Source of the DNA: Mucidula mucida
Lineage: Eukaryota; Basidiomycota; Agaricomycetes; Agaricales; Physalacriaceae
Assembly (NCBI GenBank): GCA_015501055.1
Contig: JADNYV010000003.1
Coordinates: 682,001 to 746,000 of the forward strand
Direction: 5' to 3'
DNA length: 64,000 nucleotides
The position numbers and the translations under genes are program-made. This document shows positions 23,370-36,205 of the stretch, piece after piece. Under the pieces are notes generated by a model. The model made no database searches, was not told the origin of the DNA, and saw nothing but the letters and a program-made list of their open reading frames with translations. Position 1 is the stretch's first letter; each line of letters opens with the position of its first letter.

Positions 23370-26300
23370 ATGGAATCCCCTCCAGGCATCGAGCACGAAA
23401 TTCTTCAAGTCAAGCGCGGCAGCACTTTAGACGAGAAAGAAGGCGAGGATATCGCTACCCTCGAATTTCAAGGCGGTGTTTATGATGACCTTCGTGAAAT
23501 CGATCTTGGCGAGGATGGAAAGGAAAGGCCCATTGGTAAGCATGATTCGGGATGCTCTGTCTCGTTCTTACTATCCGTTGTCTTCAGAAACCGACATGGA
23601 TGTGGCTATGAGGCTCATCTCTTTAGATGACGATCCGACCCTTCCGGCCTTCACCTTTCGCATGTGGTTTCTCGGTATAGGACTGGCTTGCTTTGGCTCC
23701 GTGCTCGGTCAGATTTTTGTACGAGTGTTCATTCTTGCTCAGATGCTACAATTCATTTGTTATCAAGTATTTTCGTCCTCAGACGATATCTGTCAGCCCT
23801 CTGTTCCTTCAAATTCTCTCGTATCTCCTGGGGGTTGCGTTGGAACAAATCATTCCAGGGCCTGGCCATCCGCTCGAGAAGCTCCAAATGAAGAACAACG
23901 CGTTCTGGCGATTTATGAATCCCGGCCCATTCAGTGAGATAACAGTTGGTATTGACGAGCTCAGCTAATGGAATCATCGCAGATATCAAAGAACATGTTG
24001 CCATTACTATTCTATCATCCACGGCAGCGGGGTCAGCGCTTGCAATCAGTATATTTGCTGCCGACGATCTGTATTATGGAATCCAGGTATGCTTCATAAC
24101 TGTTTGCCACGTTCACTGTTGAACGCACAACTATGTTGCTTAAAGCCCAACGTTGGCGTCGGCATATTCACCTTGATCGGCTCTCAACTGATCGGTTATG
24201 GTCTCGGAGGGATTATGCGGTCGTTCCTCGTGTATCCGACGTACATTGTGTTTCCCAACCTGCTACCCACTGTACAGCTCTTCGACGCACTTCATCGCGG
24301 TAAAAAGATCTTTTTACAGAAGAAGCGCGTAAAGTTCTTCTGGACCATCTTTGCTGCAATCTTTGTCTGGGAGTGGTTCCCGGAATATATTGCTCCGACT
24401 CTCACAGGCATCAGTGTATTCTGCCTCGCGAACAAAAACAGTGCTTGGTTTACGCGTATATTTGGTGGGATAACCTTGACTTGCATGTATCGCGTGTCGT
24501 CTCAATTCATCATATAGGTGGCGCTGCCGGAAACGAGGGTCTAGGAATGTTCGCGCTTTGTCTGGACTGGAATTATGTTGGATCTGGAGGTGGAAGTTTA
24601 GGCGCATTGTATGTATTTTCTCCGACTGCAGCGTCGCGGCTCCTCAATATTCAAAGGTTTACCCCCATTTCGACACAGTTGTCACTTTACTTCGGAACCA
24701 TGATCTGCATGTGAGTTTTGAGATCATGATTTCCACCTGCTTCGCTCACATGTTGTCGTAGAATCGCTTTCTGTGCTTGTTACGCACAAAATACTTTCAA
24801 CGGTCAAAACTTCCCGTTTTTATCTCAAGCCCTGTTCTACGAGAACGGGACTCTGTACGACCAATTGAGCATTTTGGATGACGACTTTAGGTTAGATGAA
24901 GCGAAGCTTGACGTAGTTGTAGGCTACCTCGGTATCTATTCGCATCGTATACTTACGCCACATATAGGGCCTACCTTGGTTTGCAAGCTCACAAGTTCTC
25001 ACGAAGATCGGTAGCAACCTTGCCATTGGAGCGACGATTACGCACGTTCTTATATGGTACGGTAAGGGTATTCTTGGAGTTATCCGGCAATACAGAGTCT
25101 GTCGCTTCCAACCCGTTTTACCTCTCGTTTTACCTGATTTCAGGCGGGGGAAAACTACGATCCGCACCTTGCAAAGATGAAAGTTTATCACGAAGTTCCG
25201 ACGTGGTGGTACATTGCTGTCTTTGTCGGCAGTCTTGCGATGGCTATGGCTACCATATACACCGGACACTCTGGTCTACCGTGGTGGGGTCTCATAGTTG
25301 GTAGTACCTATTGCTTTGAGTGATGTTCTGTTACTCACCGCAAAGACCGTCAGCTATCATTCTCTCGGCCATCTTCCTACCTTTCGTTGTCACAGTGTTT
25401 GCCATTACTGGGTTCACGCCTGATATACAAAGTTTAGTCCAGGTACGATCGTGGTTCTCTCAACGCTAATGCTATATGAAATGGATTCCAGATTCTCGGA
25501 GCGTCGATGATGCCTGGAAGCCCCAAACAAACATGTACTTCACGCTGTATGGATCCAACACGCTTCAGCAAGCCCTCGGCTTGATACGGGACCTCAAAAT
25601 GGGCCAATATACCAAGCTTCCACCTCGCGTCACTTTTGCTGTCCAGTCGTGTGGCGCAGTTGTCGTATGTGCATCTCCGATGTAGTCAACGTGCCCGAGC
25701 TCACCGCGCGGCTAGGGGGGACTTCTCAACTATGTCATCATGAAGGTTATTGTGTCAGCCCATCGTGAGATCTTGCTCGATGTTCAAGGAGACAACGTTG
25801 TGAGTGCATGTCGAACGTCAGTTCAGCCTGTGAATGACGTGCTTCGCAACGTTAGTGGTCGGGTCAACAAGTCCAGTCCTTCAATAGCGATGCTGTGTCT
25901 TGGGGTGCTCTCGGCAACCATCTGTACACTCCCTCGGGACGGTACGGCGTACGTCGTCATCTTCGCAATTTTGAACGACTCGTACTTATTTGTTCGACAC
26001 CACTAGATTGTTCCCTTCTCAATCCTCATTGGACTGCGGTCCAATTCCTTTCTGGATCGTCCACCAGAAGTTCCCGAATCTGGGTGCCAATCATGTCGTC
26101 ACACCCATACTCTGCTGTATGAACTCACCTTGTTCGCCTATTGTTCCTATACTCACCCTTTAAGGGACCCTCGGCTACTTGAGTGTTGGTATCAATACTT
26201 CAGTTTCACCACCTTTTGCTTGGCTGTGTTCTCGCAGTATTATCTTCGCCGTTACCGGCCAAGATGGTTCCGAAAATACAACTTCCTCATGTCGGCGGCA

Positions 26301-26486
26301 CTCGATGGAGGCACACAGGTCATGGTCTTCGTGTTCACTTTTGCTGTAGGCGGTGGCTCAGGAACCGTTATTAACATGCCAAATTGGGCTTTGGTACGTT
26401 TGGAACCCTATTGCATGAGTTAATGAAACTGACGTGCAATTCAGAATCCGAAAGGAAATCCCGACTACTGTCAACGACTTACGTGA
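23370..26486 (+). pseudogene. OPT-family oligopeptide transporter with multiple frameshifts
   Basis: The sequence encodes a proton-coupled oligopeptide transporter of the OPT family across about 17 exons. Landmarks in order are the N-terminal TMDVAMRLISLDDDPTLPAFTFR, FRPQTISVSPLFLQILSYLLG, the fixed segment GPGHPLEKLQMKNNAFWRFMNPGPFN (split here for brevity at the helix), NEGLGMFALCLDW, DPHLAKMKVYHEVPTWW, YTKLPPRVTFAVQS, LLDVQGDN, WFRKYNFLMSAALDGGTQ and the tail NPKGNPDYCQRLT. The first two thirds read intact. From 25.5 kb onward the conserved frame is lost at four points: C-run 25521-25524, G at 26036, CC at 26041-26042 and T-run 26204-26206. Each is explained by one missing base. Everything else is well conserved, so this is either a very young pseudogene or a functional gene with sequencing indels. 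Native function would be plasma-membrane uptake of tetra- and pentapeptides. Confidence 0.85.
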
Positions 26487-26603
26487 AGTACGCATTCAGG
26501 TGAGAAGTACTGAATGAATGGACGAATGAAGATATAAAGGTACACGAAATTGTACATGTGCGTGGGAGGCAGTAGAATGATGTAAGAAATGAAAATGTGC
26601 ATC

Positions 26604-28959
26604 TCAATCGTTCGAGAAGAGTGAAATCGGCCTGTTGAATGAAGCAGGCGGTGAAGCGAAACCGCCATACCCGGCGAAGCTTCCTAAAGGTGAGGCCGAA
26701 CGTGGACGATGTTCCGGTGTACGCCCATTAACCATGGCCGGAGGGGAATTCGTATGATCCGACTCCAGCGACTGGAGTTGTGGTATGGGAGAGAAGAATG
26801 CGTTATGCGAATCCGGTACAAAACTTCCTGGGAGCCCGTTATCTAGCGGTGCTGGATTATCTCCAGTGAGTTGGAAAGCCTCCTCCACTGTCCCTGGCAC
26901 CGTTATAGGTGTGCCTTCGTCGGGGAGCGGAGGTAAAGGATGTTCTGCTACTTCAGGTGTCAGCAGTATTGGATTGACAGGGTTCGTAGGGGGGTCAGAA
27001 GGGGACCGTGACTGTCATAAATCAGGCTCTGAATTTTTCTGTGATTCGAGGCAGACTTACGGGAGGTTCGATTCGGATGTCGACTCCAGGACTCGAATAC
27101 GATCGATTGAATTGTCGGCGCAGCCAGGCGATTGGTGTCTTGGTTCGTCGTGGAGGTGAAACGGGCGGCGGAGATGAGGTCTGCGTCCTTACTGTAGGAG
27201 AAGAGGGCGACGGCCTGCCATTACTCACGGGCGCCGGGGATACAATGGGGCGATAGATGGGTATTGGTGTACGTCTTGGGGAGACGAGGTTTTGGCCGTT
27301 GATCGCCACAGCCAAGGGTACGGGTTGTACAATCTGTCGCTCACCGACCCGAAGGTGTCGTAGGACGCAGAGGGGCGCGCGGGGATGACTGAGGCTAATG
27401 CAACGGGGAATGAGTATTATGTTAATAAGGTCATCGAATGGAAGTTTGTCATGAAGGAAGATTAAATGTACACACTACTACGGAACGACAGAAATACATA
27501 CCGGGGCATAGATTTGTGGTGGTGTACGCACATTCCCATTAACCAGTCGCGGATTCGTTGAAATATTAGGTACTTGCGGCGACGAAGTGCTGTCTGAATT
27601 TCGACTACGCCATTCCTGTACAATTCTCTGCGTCGGGGTTGTTTGACGAGAAATAGGAGGAGGAGCATCCTGAGGCTTCAACATTGCATACTGTGACAGC
27701 GGAGTCGACGCTCTGGTTGACGTCGCCCGGACAGTTCCATTTGGTGGCCCATATATGTTCAGGTTTGCGGGAATCGGCGGAACTGGTGGAACCTGCTCCG
27801 GGCTACGTATGGGCTGTATCACCTCAGGTGAAGACGGGACATGCCGCCGTTGTACTTGCGATGATAGAGATTTAGATCGGTTTCTGCCCATAGATCTGGA
27901 GTTCCTTCCGCTGAGTTGTGAGGGCCAGAAGCTGGCCACTGTCGGAGCGATGAGATGAAGACGAAGCCACATTCGCCATTGGCTGCGATGATTGCCTTGT
28001 ACGACCGGATTGGATGTACTCTTCCTGCAGATGTGGTGGAGTGAGCAGCCCTTAATACTTCTTCTCTGCGGGGAAGTGCGCTAGTACTAGGCTCGCGCTG
28101 CGAAGATGCTCCGGTTCTACCCGATTTGTTGAAGGTCATTTCCTAGTTGAGGAATAGAGCACATACTGAATGACCGCCGCCATCGGGTTCGGGTACACGG
28201 GGACTCGTATTCTCTCCTCCCTCTGATGTGTTAGCAAGCACCGATTCTGTGATACTAGAGCTCCTAGACCTAAAGTTATGTTAATATAAGAATCGATGAA
28301 TAGTATAAGCCTTACCTGGCCGCTTTTGACGGCGTTCTTCTCTCTTGAGTTGCCGTCAAAGTACTTCTGTGGACGGCCCTCCCAAGACCAAGACCTTCTT
28401 GATACCCAGTCTTATATCCTGCCTCTCTCGCCTCCTCAACACAACGCTGGAGCACCAGTCGTCTCGCCGTAGCGCGATCCTTTGCAGCCTGAGTCTCCGC
28501 TTCCATGCGCTGCTGGTCGAGACTGAGGATGACCTGCTGGGCCGTTTGAATCTCCTGGCGCGCATGTATAGCTGAGTCTTTTGAACCTCCAAAGACGACC
28601 GAGCTTCAGAAAGCTGATCATGGAAGCCGGTTTGAATTCTGTGGACCTTTTCCATCATCTCGACTTCGTATCGGAGTGTCTGAGCGACATCTGGCGCGTC
28701 GTAAGCATTCGGTTGTTCTTCTGCGCTCGTTGAATGAGGAAATATGACTTCCTGGCGAGGTCGGCTCTGCGGGACGTTCTTATGACGCCGCCGTTTCGGT
28801 AAAACATGTTTAAGATTGTCGAGTATGATTCTTGAGGTTGAGTCCGGCGACGAATCTGGCTCTTCTGGCAAATGTGGCGGGTAATATGGGGCTCTAGGAC
28901 GACAAGATCAACCACAAACGCCTCAAAATCGAAAATCGTATGACTGACCCCATTGACAT
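26604..28959 (-). CDS. Coiled-coil protein with disordered C terminus, apparent frameshift
   Basis: I start at the ATG complementary to 28957-28959, where a short first exon (MSMG) splices to APYYPPHLPEEPDSSPDS. A basic patch (LPKRRRHKNVPQSRPRQ) is followed by a long coiled coil (LRYEVEMMEKVHRIQTGF, ARSSLEVQ, then QEIQTAQQVILSLDQQRM and ARRLVLQRCVEEAREAGY). The remainder, in several exons to 26604, is Pro/Ser-rich and disordered (PVSPPRRTKTPIAWLRRQ). The coiled coil changes frame at the A-run complementary to 28579-28582. One more A there joins EVQ to KDSAIHARQEIQTAQQ without a break. No known domain is recognised. The layout resembles uncharacterised Agaricomycete proteins; a structural or scaffold role is inference. 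Confidence 0.65.
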
Positions 28960-29577
28960 TTCAGAATGAGAGAAGACGTCCATTGAGTTATATCTGATGT
29001 GAAGAAGCAAGTGCGAGGGATGTATTGAAGAAGACCAGAAAAGAACAATTGCCGATCCCTACAGCCGGTTTACAGCTGTCTGACACCAGGCGATTCCCTT
29101 CATTCTTGTCACATATACACGGTGGTTATGAAGGAAGCACGAATGCACGAGTAAGGTGCAGAAGAGACAGATGCCGGTCAAGATGGGGAAAAGAAAGGTT
29201 TCCGGCGGTCCTCAACACGTGTTGGGTGCATGTTATACTTGTCCCAAGATAAGTCCACATGACCCTTCTATCTAGGAGATGGGAATCAGATACGCAGTGC
29301 CTTCCGGGGCGTGGAAAATCGAGGCTCTCTGTCCTATTGAAATTATAAGCTCCCGTTGTGTATCCTGCTGTCGAAGGTGTGCTAGGCAGGTGTGACAAAG
29401 GAGGAGAAGGCGCACGCTTCCAAACACGTTTTGTGCAGGAAGCATCGCGGACATGCAAGTCGAAGACAGCGAAGACATGGCCAGCTCCAAGTCGTCAGTC
29501 AAGGAGAGTCAAGGTTTAGCCAAGGTGGCGTCAACACGAGCACACGTGACACTGAGCAGTGTGACACAGAGACCACG
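28960..29577. other. Divergent intergenic spacer
   Basis: This 618-bp region separates the coiled-coil protein (-) from the MYND-type protein (+). An open frame continues upstream of 29578 to 29392 in the same phase, but its residues (many Arg/His/Gln) look like untranslated leader, so I use the first ATG with a sensible N terminus at 29578. Confidence 0.45.
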
Positions 29578-30851
29578 ATGAGCGCGACGCATGCCTACAT
29601 GCATGAGCCTAATCCGAGAATGGCTGGCTGCGCGCTTCAGCCGCTAGAGATCCCTTCGGACATCGTAGAGCACATCCGTGATCTGATGTTTGATTCAGAC
29701 AGTAAGCGCAAGCCCCCCACCGACGTCGAGCAATGGTATCGCGCACGGAGCAGCGAAGCTGACCAAGGGAAACGAGCCGTCGCCTGGAAGACAGGCAAAC
29801 TATTCCAGCCAGACAACCTCTTTTTCCGGACGGTGGACACGGGGAGACTGCTTCCCATGGCGCTCGCCCACTTTCGCGTTCAGTTCTACGCAATCGAGTC
29901 GCACTGGGAATTCGTGGAGACACAGAAAACCAAGGAAGAGTTTGCTGGAGGGACACTCGGTGCATTGGTGGGCTTCATACACATGGCACGCGTGTCTTGT
30001 TCACTGTCGGTAGATGCATGGTCTCCTGCTTCTGCGGAACGTCCATGACTACGGCGGCGCAGACATGCCCGTCATCATCGTCGACTGGCAGACTCCTATT
30101 CTTGAGGCCGCATTGGACTACTGGGTCGAAGCCAGCAAGAATCAGTGGTCCGAAACGGAACGCGCGAAGCAGTGTGTGTACATCTCTACCTCCATCTCCC
30201 GTCTGCTCATTGTTTCATGCCCAGTCTGCCAAGTCGCATCGATGCATCCTGGCCTGAATCCTTGTCTTTACCAGGTCGACCGTTGTGTTCGATCCTTGCT
30301 TCGTGGCGATGACCCAGATGTCGGTTACGTCGCGCCAGTTATCGCGTTTTATCAGTTCCACAAGAACGGTATTGGATTACTTTCAAGTACGCCCCACCTA
30401 TATGCTCACTCAGAATTCAGGCAAATGCTTCCCTCTCTTTACGCGCGCCTCTCATGCCTTTCCTGGACTTCAGAGTTTCCCTATAACATGCGGAGCGGCC
30501 CAGTGCGAGGAACCTGACTGCGGGTATTGGAACATGAAGGCAGCACGTAGTCTGCACTCTCCTAGTCCCATGGTCGGCAAGCCTAACAGAAAAGACGATC
30601 GCGTTGTTTGCAATTTGTGGGGCTGCGAAGTTCAACACACCGAACAGACTAAATTGCAACAATGTATCAAATGCAAAGAAGTTCTGTACTGTAGTCGCGC
30701 ACATCAGGCAAGTCCCACAGAACACGACAGACTGCCTCTAACCATCCGTGCAGTCCTTGGACTGGCACGTGCACAAATGCGTGTGCGAGAAGAAAACCTA
30801 AACGCAACTGACAAGCCCCTACCTAAGATTCGCATAATTCCCTCGTCGTAA
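29578..30851 (+). CDS. MYND-type zinc-finger protein with degenerate finger
   Basis: An N-terminal helical region (PLEIPSDIVEHIRDLMFDSD) and a middle region (MPVIIVDWQTPILEAALDYW) lead to a C-terminal cysteine cluster, CNLWGC then CIKCKEVLYCSRAHQ, resembling the first two thirds of a MYND finger. The last pair is altered: the family normally reads YCSxxCQxxDWxxHKxxC, but here His replaces one Cys, the DW pair is missing and the final Cys is absent. I join exons with an intron at 29968-30013, and less surely with introns near 30170-30270 and 30369-30420. The MYND-containing frame runs to the stop at 30849-30851. MYND domains usually bind proline-rich partners. Because other genes in this window carry single-base losses, the broken end of the finger may be an artefact. 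Confidence 0.6.
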
Positions 30852-30917
30852 ATTACTTTACAGCCTATTATTATTCGCAGATCTACAGATATATGATAGC
30901 ACAGCTGGCAAACACCC

Positions 30918-33900
30918 TCATACATTTCGGTATTCGAACGCAGGGCACCCGGGTTCTGAAGACTCAATGATGGTCTTTGTGTATCCAGGCTCTCCTGCCT
31001 TGGGCAACGCATCCTCGACTGACATCACATCAGCATCGACCAAGTTCAAGGTCTTCTTTAGGTAAGACAGCATCTCGCTCAAGACCTGGCTTTCTGAGAA
31101 CAGTAGTGTTCGGTTGAACGCGGTCTCAGCGCCAAATTGTGCGATACGTTTCTGGGACTTGCATTAGCATGAGCAATTAGAGATGCAGGAACACGAGGCC
31201 TACCTTGAAGCCTTGGATGAAGGGCATAGCACGCTTGTCTTTGATTAAGCCTCGTTCGGTCAACAACTGCTTGACCTTTGCGTCGTCGACCTTGTCCGCC
31301 GCAACAGCATACGAATCCTTGACGACCTGTACACAAGTGTTCTGCCACTCGGGGAACAAGCTCGCAACGTAGACCCGAACGCTCTTGGGCTTCTTCGGAT
31401 CGAACAAGTTCGCCTCGTCCTTCTTCCCCTTGCCCTTCTTGTTTAGTAACTTCAGCAACGACGTCTCCGCATCCCGAATCATCTTAGTCGTGCCGCGCAT
31501 ATATTGGCCAGCCTCAATCGAAACGCGGTCCACCGGCGTCGCGGGGGTTGGCCACAGTGCCAACTGAACAGACTTGGGCTCCTTAAGAATGGCGGTCCAG
31601 ATGTGCTCGGCGAAGTGGGGCGCAATGGGGGTGATTAACAAGGCGGCAATCCTGATCCAGTATAAGACCAGTTCAGCGTGCATGCCGGTGTCGACTGTGA
31701 CTTCTCGGTACCAGTCACGCGTAGTCTGCAGTTCGTAGAATCCATACTTCAAGGCGTCTTTGTAGTTGTAACTGTAAAATGGATCAGAAGGGAAAAGAAT
31801 CTGGTGAGCCAAGGCAAGCTACCTCTCGTAATGTGACTGAGTGATGTTGATCAGCTCCTTGATCTCTTCCTCGAAGATGTTGTCGTGGTATGACCGGGGA
31901 CCATGGCGCAGGCTGGCTTGATCGTTGACCATTTCCTACAAAGACATGTCAGTCCACTAATTTTAAAATAAAAAAAAAGTCAATCACCTCGCACCATGTT
32001 ATCAAGGTATGTACTCGCAAAATGTTAGCGTTAGCCGTCTTCTCCTCAAAATTAGCGTCTTCTATGCCGTCACCAGCATCGGCCAACGACAACCTCGTAG
32101 AATCAGCACCAAACTTCTCCACAGACTCCTTCAAAGTCAAAGAGTTGCCCGTACTCTTGGACATCTTCTTCCCGTTCAACATCAAATGCCCATTCGTACG
32201 CATACTCAAGGGGAACTTGTCCTCAGGGAACAACGCTTGGTGGTTGTACAAGCAGAAGGTCAAGTGGTTGTTGATCAAATCCTTGGCGGAGGAGCGGATG
32301 TCGAAGGGGTAGAAGTACTCGTACTCATGCTTCAACGCGTCCACTTTTTCTTGAGGAATGGTCGCGTTGGCTGGCCAAGGCCCGTTGCAGAAGATGTACT
32401 CCCAGACCTCGTCGATCATTTGATCGGGAGTGATGCCCAAAGGACCTGGTTTTGTGCCGTCGATGCTGTTCTCTGCAGCGAAGACTGAACGATTGCAAAG
32501 TGAAATTGATGGATGTAGCTTACCGTGCAATAATTGTGCGACTGTGTAGTAGGACATGTATATGGTCGAGTCACTCAGAGACTCCACCATGAAGTGGGGA
32601 TCCCAAGGCAAGTCAGAGCCGAGGCCATACGTTCGGGCACACGCCCACTTGTTCAACCAGGCCAAAGTCTTCTCAAAGGCGTTCCGGGTTTCAGGAATAT
32701 ACATCTCCATCTTTGCGACCATCCTAGAGACACGTCAAGGTACCCGAGCGATATTGAAGTAAGCAACATACTTTTCAGTTTGCGCGCGCCACTCAGTTTC
32801 GCCGTAGTCCAAGTACCATTGATCCATCAAAGCTACCACACACTCGTCCGCGCTGCGAGAGATTACCAAGCCTTCGGGTTCAGCATACGCAAACGCCAAG
32901 CCCGCCTCAATCATATCGGCACGGACTTTGGGCTTCGCGACTTGTACAGTGTCACCCTTGTACTGGCCGAATGTCATTATCCCGTTGTAAAAACCTTCCT
33001 TATAAGCGATCTCCTTTGCCTCCGCCAGCTGCTTCGTATCTTTCTGCGACGCGATCTTCAACTGCTTCACAACCGCAGGCGCAATCATGTCTCCATACGT
33101 AGGCGTCGAGATTAAGGGAACAGGATCGAACGCCGCCCATGACGGGTCAATCTTGTAATACTCGGCTTTCTTGCGCAGGTCAGTTAGAGTTTGGAAGTCA
33201 TCGGGAGAGTCGGAGGGAACGGAAGTAACGACACCGGTACCCTTGGTGGCCAAAACGTTATCCATGGGCAAGACGAAGACTTCGGGGTAGACGGAATAGG
33301 GTGCCTTTATTTTGGTGCCGACGAGGGACGTGCCAGGTACTTCAACCAAGTTGTCGATTTCCCCACGCGTTGCGGTGATTCCCTGGAAAGACATGTTACG
33401 CATCGCACGAGTAGTACACAAGTAGGCTTCTTGGTCGTTGATGGCGAACACGCCGTACTTGATAGTAGTGCCGACGAAGCAATTCGTTTGGCCGTACCTG
33501 TGAAATTTCGTTGGCAATTTGAGAGACGATAGAAAGTGTTCAACGTACATCGTCTCGGGACGTAGGGTAGCTGCCACCATATACACCTTTCGTCCGCCCA
33601 CCTTGCCTTCGATGATAGCTTTGGCAGCAGGACTCCAGTCGACGACTTCCAATCTGATGCCAGTGTACTCTTGGGGACCAAGAGCCTCTCCGTCTTGCCG
33701 ATCGTGATCCATACATGGTTGGCCGTCCTTGGGACTGTAGATGGTATACCGCTCACCGAATTTGATCTTGTCCAGCTTATACAACTTGTTGATCTGCCAC
33801 CGCACGAACGAATCAAAGTAAGGATTCGCCTTTGTAGTCATGAATGTCCGGCGCCAGTCTATCCGTGAGCCGAACGCATTCTGATCAGCCTACGTCGAAG

Positions 33901-34667
33901 GCTCAATAAGTGCGTCGAACTAAGAAAGGGGGACGCACGATGGCAATGGGAGGGAAGTACGTTAGCCAGTGGTACGGGTCTGCAAACTGTTTGATGTCGG
34001 CCTTGGGAACGCCAATGGATTCCATGATTTGGAACTGGTACGTGTGCCCTGTCGATTTTGCCTGGAGTTTTCCCTTCTTCGCCTTGGATTTATCGAGGGG
34101 GTCTCCGGTCGGTGCGACCACTTCTTTTTCCTTCTCCGCGTCGGCTGCCTCTATTTGCGCCTGAACAGTCTCGTAGTTCTCAAAGTCAGGGCCGAATAGT
34201 TCTATTTCACGTATAATTTTGTCCGCTGCTGCCTGTCGTCCAGTCAGTCCCGACCGACGCAAAACAAGGCAGACTACCACACACCTTGATGGGCATTCCT
34301 GTAACGTGGAAGCCATGGGGAAACAAGACCCGCTTTCCCAACATCCGCTGGTATCCCGCCGCGAACTCAATCTTGGATACAGTAAAGGCGTGGCCCAAGT
34401 GCAGACTCCCATTCATGTAGGGGAATGGGAAGTTCCCGAACCATTTGGGAAACTTTTCGAGGACTTCTGCTTTGGAAAGTCCCTTCAATTCTGCTTGCGA
34501 TGGCGCGTTGACCTCGAACAGATGCTCGTTCTGCCACTTGGCCTGGTATTGCTTTTCTAGCGCCACCAGTTGGTCGCGCTTCCCGGTCTAAATGAAAAGA
34601 ACGTTGGAACCGACTGGAAAGTCGAAGAAGAAGGTAATACCTGCGCCAACTCGATGGTATTGGCCAT
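30918..34667 (-). CDS. LEU-RS: Cytosolic leucyl-tRNA synthetase
   Basis: A class Ia aminoacyl-tRNA synthetase that charges tRNA-Leu in the cytosol. I start at MANTIELAQ (34667) with an intron after it. The HIGH-type signature appears as NGSLHLGHAFT and the KMSKS loop as LNGKKMSKSTGNSL. The large CP1 editing domain lies between them (VVDWSPAAKAIIEG, ATLRPETMYGQTN, TRAMRNMSFQG, TGVVTSVPSDSPDDF). The C-terminal anticodon-binding region includes RDWYREVTVDTGMHAELVL and TPIAPHFAEHIW. The protein ends ESSEPGCPAFEYRNV. The insertion ADAEKEKEVVAPTGDPLDK in the N-terminal third is typical of eukaryotic cytosolic enzymes. Roughly ten short introns interrupt the frame and I find no lesion, so the long reading frame shows that local sequence quality is not uniformly poor. 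Confidence 0.95.
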
Positions 34668-36205
34668 GGAGTAGAATCGCTGAAAAAATAATGTACAAGA
34701 ACGGGAAAGTCGCGGTCTAAAGACGATAATCGTGATCTGATTCCTCTATTCCCGAATCAGGACGAGACGCCTGGATTCAGGCTGGGTGTAATCGATGGTA
34801 TCAGCAAGCAAATCGTTGAAGAGTGAGTCACAGAAGAGAAGGGTATAAGCGATTTTCTTATATATTTAATCTTATCGTACAGCTTCCTGTGGCTGTGCTA
34901 TTTGCGCTTGCTGGGCTGCGTCAAAGCTCTTGTTCATGGGACGCTGTGAAGTCTTCCACCATCAAGAGCCGTTTGAATTCACTGGGACTGTATTACAGTA
35001 TAAATGTATTATTCCAAGTTGTGATGTACAATACAATATACACCAAATATTGTCCAACTTCTAAGTAAAGAACACGAAGAGTCCGCTTATTGATGGGAAG
35101 CATAATGATTGACACTCAATTCGTACAGGTCTGTTTGGGGGGAGCCTTCCAAGTCTGGGATGTAGCCGCCCCAATGGTTCCAGCTAACTTGCACAACATT
35201 TGGGTTGGTATTTGCACACCTTTACAGGATGCCTGTGGGCACAGATAATCCCAAGCACACGGCAATTGGTACACCAATAATCGTGCATCTTAGCACTACC
35301 GCCTTAAATAACATCAGAGGAGACAAAGATCAACACGAAGTTGACATTTTGCTACGTGTGATGACGATCAGCACGTTGGAAGACGAGTATAGTAATGATT
35401 CGCGTACTTTTCTTCTTTCGACAGGCATCGCAAGCCCCTTGGAGGCGTTTCCGCTTTGATGGTCCAGCGCGAGGAAGATGGTCAGAGTCGCTTTCGTCAG
35501 AAGAGCAGTGTTTTATATACTTTCCGTACCGGAATCACCTAGAAGCAGTTAATTCGAGTATAGCTCTTGAACAAGTGAACCTTTTGGCCAAAAACTTTGG
35601 AGAATCTTGATTCTGCATACTTGAACTACATTTGTGCTAATTTTTAGAGGGAGGCCTCGATAGATGCTTTGCGTAGACAGCATTCGAGTGGGATGGAAAT
35701 GATGACATCATCTTGTTTCCCACACCTCTCGAGTTGTCTCTTTCCTGCATACCAACCTTGTTCGACCCAAGGACTCAGCTGTCAGAAGGTGTATTTTGTA
35801 TATATGTACAACTCATTTTCTCAACAGGTTGCACGGCAGAGAAGGGTAGAAATAGCAGGGGAAAGTATTCACCGCGATTTTATCCGCTTCACCCACACGG
35901 CGTGACCCTGCGGCTCAAAAGATGCCTTCACAACTGAGTTCAACTGCCGATGATCATCAATTCCACCTCCACTTAAAATTGAACCCAAACCCCCACTGTA
36001 CAGCTGTGGTAATAAAGTAGGGTATCAAGATAATCGTAATCCGAGTCAGACAGCCGTATCATCGAATCATGATTCATTATGAGGGGCGAGGGAACCAAGA
36101 GACAAAAATGCTAGATCTCTAATTAGTAGGTGAAGAGAACTACGCTATGTAAGTTATTGCAATGAGTGAGGACGACATGGGTCAACTCAAGAGAGCTTGA
36201 CAAAT
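34668..36205. other. Intergenic region, nothing recognisable
   Basis: About 1.5 kb lies between the 5' end of the LeuRS gene and the 3' end of the DBR1 gene, both on the minus strand. Small frames at 34823-35068, 35205-35459 and 35669-35937 show no domain. It must hold the LeuRS promoter and the DBR1 terminator. No repeats were noticed. Confidence 0.5.
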
